Part shown: piece after piece, positions 1 to 3,522 of the stretch
Layout of the letters: each line of letters opens with the position of its first letter
Numbering within the stretch: the stretch's first letter is position 1
Source of the DNA: an uncultured Rhodospirillaceae bacterium
Lineage (GTDB): Bacteria; Pseudomonadota; Alphaproteobacteria; Rhodospirillales; Casp-alpha2
Assembly: GCA_913048145.1 (NCBI GenBank)
Contig: CAJWVP010000210.1
Location: 1 to 5,522 of the forward strand
DNA: 5,522 bases
Reading direction: 5' to 3'
Notes under the pieces: generated by a model
The model's input: the letters and a program-made list of their open reading frames with translations, nothing else
What the model was told of the DNA's origin: nothing
Databases searched by the model: none
Made by a program: the position numbers and the translations under genes

Positions 1-3
1 GTT

Positions 4-600
4 ATGATCACCAACTCCACCCTTGATCGCCGCGAAATTCTGAAACCGATCATTCCTAACCCCGAGAATTACTTGATCATCACTGGCCTGGCCGGTCCCG
101 CGCGCGACGCAGCCGCTTTGACCGATGACGGAGATAACACCTTCACTATGGCCGGTTGCATGGGCGCGGCCGTGTCCATGGGGCTTGGCATGGCGTTGGC
201 AGCACCGAACCGTCAGGTCCTGGTCATTACTGGCGACGGAGAGCTGATGATGAACCTCGGGTCACTAGCCAGTGTCGCGACTTTGCAGCCCGCCAATTTG
301 AGCATTGTCTGTATTGACAACGGTTGCCATGGCGAAACCGGTGGTCAAATTGGTCATACATCGCATCGTACGGACTTGGAAGTTGTCGCTAAAGGAGCCG
401 GGTTGGGCGCCACTATGACCTTGTCAGAATCATCACAATTCGCACAAGCTGCTGAATTTTTAAAACAATCTGCTGCACCACGGTTCTTGCTCTGCCGTGT
501 AATGGATGGCCCGCCAACGGCTTACAAGCGCAATATGGACCCGGTTGCTTGCCGTTTGCGGTTCAAGGCGTACGTGGACGCGACGGCCGAACCTCGATAA
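4..600 (+). CDS. ThDP-dependent decarboxylase, small (beta, C-terminal-type) subunit; sulfopyruvate/phosphonopyruvate decarboxylase-like
   Basis: This 198-residue protein is the thiamine-diphosphate-binding half of a 2-oxoacid decarboxylase-type enzyme, likely cytoplasmic. Visible motifs are a glycine-rich AGCMGAAVSMGLGMALA segment (50-66), the ThDP/Mg signature GDG at 77-79, and its partner DN at 105-106 after 25 residues, followed by GETGGQ (110-115). The length matches ComE-type beta subunits of two-chain sulfopyruvate decarboxylase and the C-terminal half of phosphonopyruvate decarboxylase. It lacks the N-terminal pyrimidine-binding domain, so it needs a partner chain. The ATG at 4-6 overlaps a TGA at 5-7 in the preceding frame (ATGA). 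That suggests translational coupling to an upstream subunit gene outside the window, and it supports this start. The substrate cannot be told from this chain. Close relatives also include ThDP enzymes of unknown substrate, so the family call is firm and the reaction is inferred. Confidence 0.85.
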   Translation: MITNSTLDRREILKPIIPNPENYLIITGLAGPARDAAALTDDGDNTFTMAGCMGAAVSMGLGMALAAPNRQVLVITGDGELMMNLGSLASVATLQPANLSIVCIDNGCHGETGGQIGHTSHRTDLEVVAKGAGLGATMTLSESSQFAQAAEFLKQSAAPRFLLCRVMDGPPTAYKRNMDPVACRLRFKAYVDATAEPR

Positions 601-726
601 CGCTGGACAATCCACCGTTTATCCACAGGTCTACCCCTAAGAAAGTGCATTCTGGGTTCGAGCTGGCTGTTTCCTCTGTAGACCGCTCAACGGATCGGTT
701 GCGACATAACTGTATTCGGGTTCGGG

Positions 727-1029
727 TCTTCGGGGTGAAAGCTGGGCGGGATCGGGAAGCCTTCGGGTGGACGGGTTCTGGAGCGGATGACCTTCGAGAA
801 CGACGCCCCAGGCCAGGGAGCCTTTGGGCGAACGGGCTGTGGCCAACGGGCCTTTGGGCACCGGGGCTGAGACGGGGACGTCTTCGGGTGGTCGGGCTGG
901 GGGCAGAGGCCTTCGGGCAAAGGGCCCCGAGGTTGGGCGATTCTCGGATTGGACAGCTTGGTCGAAACGCCCTCGGGCGGGACTACATGAACCAGGAAAC
1001 CTGCGGGTAGAGAGGTTCAGGAGGCGTCA
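727..1029 (+). repeat. degenerate G-rich tandem array, 30-bp period with a 15-bp sub-period
   Basis: An octamer close to CCTTCGGG recurs with near-perfect spacing. Unit starts are 760 (CCTTCGGG), 791 (CCTTCGAG), 821 and 851 (CCTTTGGG), 881 (TCTTCGGG), 910 (CCTTCGGG), 940 (degenerate), 970 (CCCTCGGG) and 1000 (CCTGCGGG). A likely first unit lies at 727 (TCTTCGGG), 33 bp before the second. In the best-kept part (821-909) each unit splits into two 15-bp halves starting CTTTGGG and CTGTGGC, which gives a pentapeptide-like period with a Leu or Phe codon leading each half. The units have diverged strongly, so the array is old or under weak constraint. It may be a decayed coding minisatellite, a non-coding minisatellite or a structured RNA region; the sequence alone does not decide. 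Confidence 0.7.
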
Positions 1030-1049
1030 GGGCGTGCCTTCGAGCACGA

Positions 1050-1090
1050 TGCTAAGACTCCGAGTCTGAGCACTTGGCGTCTCCTTTTTT
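1050..1090 (+). terminator. possible rho-independent terminator after the repeat array
   Basis: An inverted repeat pairs TGCT (1050-1053) with AGCA (1069-1072) and AGACT (1055-1059) with AGTCT (1063-1067), with one internal A/G mismatch. A six-T run follows at 1085-1090, then TTTT after an A. A second small hairpin, CGTGC/GCACG (1033-1037 and 1044-1048), precedes it. The T run begins 12 nt after the stem, further than in a textbook terminator, so the call is tentative. It could end transcription from the ThDP subunit gene or from the array. Confidence 0.4.
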
Positions 1091-1181
1091 ATTTTGCGCG
1101 ACGGTCAGTTGCACCGCCTTTATTTTTGCTCCTCAAGGTTCGAATTTAGCCCGGAGGGTTGCCCCCGGCGCCTGAGGGACG

Positions 1182-1214
1182 AAAAAAAGAGGCCCAGCGT
1201 GATGGCTGGGCCTC
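1182..1214 (-). terminator. strong rho-independent terminator of the minus-strand small gene
   Basis: A perfect 10-bp stem GAGGCCCAGC/GCTGGGCCTC (1189-1198 and 1205-1214) encloses a 6-nt loop. Read on the minus strand it is followed directly by seven T residues (A run at 1182-1188 on the plus strand). It lies about 130 nt downstream of the small gene that ends at 1343 and is the natural end of that transcript. On the plus strand the T run is lacking. Confidence 0.88.
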
Positions 1215-1342
1215 ATTTCAGCGTCAGAAGATACTATCCGCGTCTATGCACTTGTACGCTGGACCCGGTAATCGGGGGTAACTCGTCGGTCAACAACAAA
1301 TTGTGCCGTCAATTTACAATGACAATAAGTGGAGTGTTTCCG

Positions 1343-1573
1343 TTACTTTTCAGCAATCCACGGGGCATGCCGTGCGGCTGTAGAGAGCGCGGAAGATTCT
1401 GTGGAAAAGCGTTGTTCTGCGAATCCACCAATGGCAAACCAACTGCTAAGCTCCTCAGCATCGCGCCGATAAATTTCGAACCCGTAGCTTCCGTCTTCTC
1501 GCTGGAAAAGATCAACGCAACGGGCGCCATCGGACGTTTCTAGCGATCGCAGGACAAGGTTCGTCATGACCAT
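1343..1573 (-). CDS. conserved small protein of unknown function
   Basis: This is a 76-residue soluble protein with no signal peptide or membrane segment. It reads like a family of short alphaproteobacterial hypothetical proteins that I recognise by pattern only: LVLRSLET near the start, an acidic/aromatic core (DLFQREDGSYGFEIYRRD, about 21-38), WFAIGGFAEQRF (45-56), and a C-terminal STAARHAPW segment (68-72 region). No catalytic motif is visible. The start is either ATG at 1573 or the in-frame ATG at 1567 (MTNLV); neither has a good Shine-Dalgarno site. It lies 66 bp downstream of the csp1 stop on the same strand, with a hairpin in between, so it may be read from the csp1 transcript or from its own weak promoter. 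Transcription ends at the strong terminator at 1182-1214. Its function is unknown. Confidence 0.75.
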   Translation of the reverse strand: MVMTNLVLRSLETSDGARCVDLFQREDGSYGFEIYRRDAEELSSWFAIGGFAEQRFSTESSALSTAARHAPWIAEK

Positions 1574-1579
1574 AAGCGA

Positions 1580-1606
1580 AGAGCCGTTGGATCATCCAAC
1601 GACTCT
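1580..1606 (-). other. intercistronic hairpin between csp1 and the small gene
   Basis: AGAG, one mismatch, then CGTTGGA (1580-1591) pairs with TCCAACG, the mismatch and CTCT (1595-1606) around a 3-nt loop. No T run follows on either strand, so it is not a clear intrinsic terminator. It lies seven bases from the small gene's first ATG and could lower expression of that gene or protect the 3' end of the csp1 message. A perfect 12-bp palindrome CGCGCTAGCGCG (1622-1633) lies between it and the csp1 stop. Confidence 0.5.
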
Positions 1607-1639
1607 TGATAACTCGATGTCCGCGCTAGCGCGTAGGAC

Positions 1640-1849
1640 TTAGTCGAGCGCCTTGATATCTTCGGCAGAAGTTCGACCATCGCGACCGGGCGCAATCTCG
1701 AACTCAACCTTCTGACCTTCGCGCAGGCCCTGCAGGCCCGCAGCCTCAACTGCGGAAATGTGCACGAATACGTCCTTGCCGCCATCTTCGGGTTCAATGA
1801 AGCCGAATCCCTTCGTGGAGTTGAACCACTTAACTGTACCAGTAGACAT
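1640..1849 (-). CDS. cspA: cold-shock domain protein, CspA family (csp1)
   Basis: This 69-residue protein is a single cold-shock domain, a five-stranded OB-fold that binds single-stranded RNA/DNA and acts as an RNA chaperone in the cytoplasm. GTVKWFN (4-10) opens the domain; RNP1 is KGFGFI (13-18) and RNP2 is VFVHI (27-31). EGQKVEFE (44-51) and a C-terminal charged tail follow, and the length is typical of the family. The start at 1849 is fixed by the family N-terminus and by an AAGGAA Shine-Dalgarno (1855-1860) six bases away. The frame stays open upstream to 1966, but that part runs through a terminator and is not protein-like. It is 49/69 identical to csp2 in this window. A leader of at least 70-170 nt with a terminator and alternative hairpins suggests post-transcriptional control, as is common for csp genes. 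The paralogue name is uncertain. Confidence 0.97.
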   Translation of the reverse strand: MSTGTVKWFNSTKGFGFIEPEDGGKDVFVHISAVEAAGLQGLREGQKVEFEIAPGRDGRTSAEDIKALD

Positions 1850-1919
1850 AAATATTCCTTCGAAATAAGCGTGAAGCGCGTATTTGCCGCATATCTGCCC
1901 CAATTGAAAGTGAAATTTT

Positions 1920-1951
1920 AAAAAAAAGACCGGACACCTTGCTGCGTCCGG
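1920..1951 (-). terminator. intrinsic terminator upstream of csp1
   Basis: CCGGAC (1930-1935) pairs with GTCCGG (1946-1951) around a 10-nt loop. On the minus strand the stem is followed, two bases later, by eight T residues (A run 1920-1927). It stands 70 nt ahead of the csp1 start, downstream of the thiC remnant. It either ends the old thiC transcript, or lies inside the csp1 leader as an attenuator, or ends a short leader RNA. The hairpin and U-tract are clear; the role is inferred. Confidence 0.75.
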
Positions 1952-1970
1952 CCATGCATCCCTCAAAGTC

Positions 1971-2021
1971 GCAGAAGGACTTATTCAACCGCTTCTGCGG
2001 CTTTGTTGAATATTTGTCCTT
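1971..2021 (-). other. mutually exclusive hairpins in the thiC-remnant/csp1 spacer
   Basis: Two foldings compete. In the long form, AAGGAC (1975-1980) and ATTCAAC (1983-1989) pair with GTTGAAT (2005-2011) and GTCCTT (2016-2021), giving 13 bp with a small internal loop and a capped CCGC/GCGG (1989-1992 and 1997-2000) inner stem. In the short form, GCAGAAG (1971-1977) pairs with CTTCTGC (1992-1998), which breaks both parts of the long form. Lying just before the terminator at 1920-1951 on the minus strand, this resembles a leader that can switch structure. No regulator is visible. Confidence 0.5.
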
Positions 2022-2080
2022 TTAGACCTCGGAGCCCTCCCAGTTAAACTTGTTACTCCTTTCCTGCATACCCGTTTTGC

Positions 2081-2512
2081 TTAGTCGCAAACGCGATTAG
2101 CAATCTTCATGGCAAAGAACTTCAGTCCTCCCAATGGAGCTCAAAGCGTGATTTCGACAGCGAGTCGTCGCGGGGGCGTGCTCGTGGACCATGTTTTCGC
2201 GCAGGGCAATGTATTCCCTCTCTTGGGTGATGACGCCTTGGCGGGCATAGTGGCACTGGTTGACCGACTTGCCGCCCTTTGACCGCAGGGGCGGACGCTG
2301 GTTCGGAAGCTCTTCGACCAGCTTATCGTCTGAGATGTTTCCGTTGTCTTCCGGTTTGACCGTTTGGCCCCGGTACTCCTCGATATCGCGGCGGCTCAGG
2401 ATCCATCCCCGGCGGATCGGGGCGAGCCCTTCTCCAGGTCGATTGTCACGTTGGGATCGGTGTAGGCGCCCGTTGTCACGGACGCGGTATCTGGTTTGCA
2501 GATGACATTCAT
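2081..2512 (-). pseudogene. thiC: thiC remnant (phosphomethylpyrimidine synthase), multiply deleted and frameshifted
   Basis: ThiC is a radical-SAM enzyme that turns aminoimidazole ribotide into the HMP pyrimidine of thiamine. Four islands survive in the correct order. (a) From ATG 2512, MNVICKPDTASVTTG is joined directly to YTDPNVTIDLEKG, with the intervening N-terminal domain lost. (b) After a frameshift near 2427 the text continues in another frame with RRGWILSRRDIEEYRG, TVKPEDNGNIS, KPL-like PPLRSKGGKSV, HYARQGVIT and YIALREN, ending at about 2193. (c) After loss of roughly 300 residues, DDSLSKSRFELHWED (2169-2125) appears in a further frame and ends at a TGA. (d) KFFAMKI..RVCD (2122-2084) corresponds to the KFCSMKI segment that follows the Fe-S cysteines, with stop TAA at 2081. 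The barrel core and the CxxC part of the cluster motif are gone, so no activity is possible. A good GGAGGAG Shine-Dalgarno and a TPP riboswitch remain upstream. Family lengths are from memory. Confidence 0.92.
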
Positions 2513-2515
2513 GAC

Positions 2516-2565
2516 GGATCTCCTCCATAAAGGTAGCGCAGCCTACGCATATGGAGAAGAGATCC
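2516..2565 (-). promoter_or_regulatory. Shine-Dalgarno-sequestering hairpin (riboswitch expression platform) of the thiC remnant
   Basis: GGATCTC (2516-2522) pairs with GAGATCC (2559-2565), and CTCCAT (2523-2528) with ATGGAG (2551-2556). This is 13 bp interrupted only by an AA bulge (2557-2558). In minus-strand RNA the 3' arm contains the GGAGGAG ribosome-binding site just ahead of ATG 2512, so the stem would hide it. This fits the translational type of TPP switch known for proteobacterial thiC and thiM. A small GTAG/CTAC stem (2533-2536 and 2543-2546) lies in the loop. Confidence 0.75.
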
Positions 2566-2621
2566 GGGAGAAAGCGTCGGTCTGGAAAGGCGCGAAGCAG
2601 GTCGGTTGCGCCGATATTTCA

Positions 2622-2720
2622 TACCTACGCCAGCGTTACCCTGATAAGGTTCGACGGATCAATGCAGGCAATTCACCTGGAACTCTCAGCCCGGAAATCC
2701 TGGCTGTCCTTAGAATAGGT
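2622..2720 (-). ncRNA. TPP (THI-box) riboswitch aptamer
   Basis: On the minus strand the conserved elements appear in order. A P1 arm ACCTA (2720-2716) pairs with TAGGT (2627-2623). P3 is AGCC/GGCT, with the conserved CTGAGAG (2689-2683) that contacts the pyrimidine of TPP. The pyrophosphate-sensing half is GAACCTTATC (2653-2644 region), then AGGGTAACGCTGG and the hallmark GCGTAGG (2630-2624). The order and spacing match the TPP aptamer, the canonical riboswitch ahead of thiC. P4/P5 pairing uses a shifted UCAG/CUGG helix. It lies about 110 nt upstream of the thiC remnant's start codon, and the control hairpin at 2516-2565 separates the two. All key loop nucleotides that can be compared by eye are present, so ligand binding may persist although the gene is dead. 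Confidence 0.92.
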
Positions 2721-2723
2721 GCA

Positions 2724-2752
2724 ACGAACGGAGGGGGCGTGTGCAGTGTCAA
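2724..2752 (-). promoter_or_regulatory. candidate promoter for the riboswitch/thiC-remnant transcript
   Basis: A perfect TTGACA (2752-2747, minus strand) is followed 17-18 bases later by a poor -10 match (TTCGTT or GTTCGT, about 2729-2723). Transcription would begin close to 2717-2720, at the first helix of the TPP aptamer, which is what a riboswitch leader needs. The weak -10 keeps confidence low. Confidence 0.4.
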
Positions 2753-2822
2753 GGCGACTAAAGGTACGTTGGAGGGAGAAATGAACAGCCCTAACGTCTC
2801 CCGCGTCAATGTGATATGGTCA

Positions 2823-2840
2823 CAGACGGTACTGCGTCTG
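2823..2840 (-). other. short perfect hairpin downstream of csp2
   Basis: CAGACG (2823-2828) and CGTCTG (2835-2840) form a 6-bp stem with a 6-nt loop, about 40 nt beyond the csp2 stop on the minus strand. No T run follows. A weaker CTTAA/TTAAG stem (2857-2861 and 2866-2870) lies between it and csp2. Either may mark the 3' end of the csp2 message, but neither is a convincing intrinsic terminator. Confidence 0.35.
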
Positions 2841-2880
2841 AAGCGCCTGGATATAGCTTAACAAATTAAGGTGAGTTGGC

Positions 2881-3090
2881 TTACTCGGTGACTTTCAATT
2901 CACCGGCCGCCATTCGCCCGTCACGTCCTGGGACGAGCTCGAATTCCACCTTCTGACCTTCCTTTAATTCGGCCAGGCCCGCTTCTTGAACGGCGGAAAT
3001 ATGCACGAAGGCATCCTTTCCACCATCGTCAGGCTCAATGAATCCAAAACCCTTGGTTGGATTAAACCACTTCACAGTACCACTAGGCAT
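2881..3090 (-). CDS. cspA: cold-shock domain protein, CspA family (csp2)
   Basis: This is a second 69-residue single-domain cold-shock protein, an RNA chaperone of OB-fold type. It has GTVKWFN (4-10), RNP1 KGFGFI (13-18) and RNP2 AFVHI (27-31, with Ala in place of csp1's Val), then EGQKVEFE (44-51). The start at 3090 is supported by the conserved N-terminus and an AAGGAG Shine-Dalgarno at 3096-3101, five bases away. The frame is open upstream to 3351, but that extension has no csp-like sequence and lies 5' of this ribosome site. It shares 49 of 69 residues with csp1; most changes are in the second half and the tail, so the two are paralogues that have diverged, not a recent copy. The leader contains an 8-bp inverted repeat (3105-3154) beside the ribosome site. 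No good terminator is seen downstream. Confidence 0.97.
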   Translation of the reverse strand: MPSGTVKWFNPTKGFGFIEPDDGGKDAFVHISAVQEAGLAELKEGQKVEFELVPGRDGRMAAGELKVTE

Positions 3091-3104
3091 CTTCGCTCCT
3101 TCCT

Positions 3105-3154
3105 CGTGTCGCCTCCCCGCGACTTGAGTTCTTAACATCGCAATAAGCGACACG
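3105..3154 (-). promoter_or_regulatory. csp2 leader hairpin next to the ribosome-binding site
   Basis: CGTGTCGC (3105-3112) and GCGACACG (3147-3154) are perfect 8-bp complements, separated by 34 nt and starting four bases from the Shine-Dalgarno. Two alternatives compete for the right arm: TCGC/GCGA (3138-3141 and 3147-3150), and the 10-bp palindrome GACACGTGTC (3149-3158). Structured leaders that respond to temperature are known for csp genes; that role here is inferred. Confidence 0.4.
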
Positions 3155-3158
3155 TGTC

Positions 3159-3522
3159 TTCCGTCTCGCGAAACCGTAAATTCTGCGTCACGATTTCCCG
3201 CGCCTGAAGAATGGACGGACCGTGAACGGATAGCAAGGATTAAGTTCTCGTCAGCGACGCTAACCCCTGATTTCCCAGGCCACTTCGGCCATCTCGCGGA
3301 TACGACCCATGCCTGCCCATTTGATGGTCCGGGATACCCTCCTGATCCCAATCGAACGTGAATGATGAGCGGTCTAATAGTCGGATTGATGACGGGGAAT
3401 GCGGGGGGCTCACGTAGGCACGCGGTCTTTGACTATGCCCGCGAAGTGAACGTTCATGGGAATGCTAACTTTAACGTTTCGCTGTTGATGGGCGTCCCGT
3501 GTCAGCTTAAGTTGGCGCCGTC
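3159..3522. other. intergenic stretch between divergent csp2 and the DauA-like gene
   Basis: No gene is recognised. The region must hold the csp2 promoter (leftward) and the promoter of the oxidoreductase gene (rightward), but no convincing -35/-10 pair stands out. A perfect palindrome TGAACGTTCA (3447-3456) lies 67-76 bp before the oxidoreductase start and could be an operator. TTGACT (3429-3434), 17 bp before GTTCAT (3452-3457), is a weak promoter match that overlaps it. A short minus-strand stretch (about 3355-3265) reads RTIKWAGMGRIREMAEVAW in one frame and then stops; it is protein-like but unidentified. Confidence 0.4.

Larger units (their letters stand above)
601..1342. other. gene-free stretch with a G-rich repeat array and two terminators
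   Basis: No reading frame here has both a credible start and protein-like composition on either strand. Long open frames exist between 549 and 1069, but they follow from the 30-bp periodicity of the array, which keeps a frame open if one unit lacks stops. The stretch contains one perfect DnaA-box-like TTATCCACA (619-627), the repeat array (about 727-1029), a rightward terminator candidate (1050-1090) and a leftward terminator (1182-1214). Nothing was recognised in 1091-1181 or in 1215-1342. The latter is probably the 3' untranslated region of the minus-strand small gene. Confidence 0.6.

Noticed and set aside
549..1010. Plus-strand open frame across the repeat array (and overlapping frames on both strands)
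   Set aside because: Its start lies inside the ThDP gene, there is no ribosome site, and all frames stay open because the 30-bp period repeats the same codons. The pentapeptide rhythm lacks the Ala/Asn pattern of known pentapeptide proteins.
727..1029. CRISPR array
   Set aside because: Units of 30 bp follow each other with no alternating unique spacers, and they diverge along their whole length.
1137..1146. GGTTCGAATT resembling a tRNA T-loop
   Set aside because: No matching acceptor, D or anticodon arms could be built around it on the plus strand.
1850..1966. N-terminal extension of csp1 (39 extra residues)
   Set aside because: It runs through the terminator hairpin and U-tract, is not csp-like, and lies ahead of a proper Shine-Dalgarno and the family start.
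2097..2528. Minus-strand 143-residue frame taken as an intact gene
   Set aside because: Only its middle (about residues 35-112) is ThiC in frame; both ends are ThiC read out of frame, so it is a pseudogene and not a short protein. Its ATG lies inside the SD-sequestering hairpin.
2496..2861. Plus-strand 121-residue open frame
   Set aside because: It is antisense to the TPP riboswitch and its expression platform; the translated text has no recognisable protein pattern.
3091..3351. N-terminal extension of csp2 (87 extra residues)
   Set aside because: Same reasoning: a strong AAGGAG precedes ATG 3090 and the added text is not conserved-looking.
3429..3457. TTGACT/GTTCAT as a promoter for the DauA-like gene
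   Set aside because: Spacing is right, but the -10 match is poor and overlaps a palindrome; not strong enough to list as a promoter.
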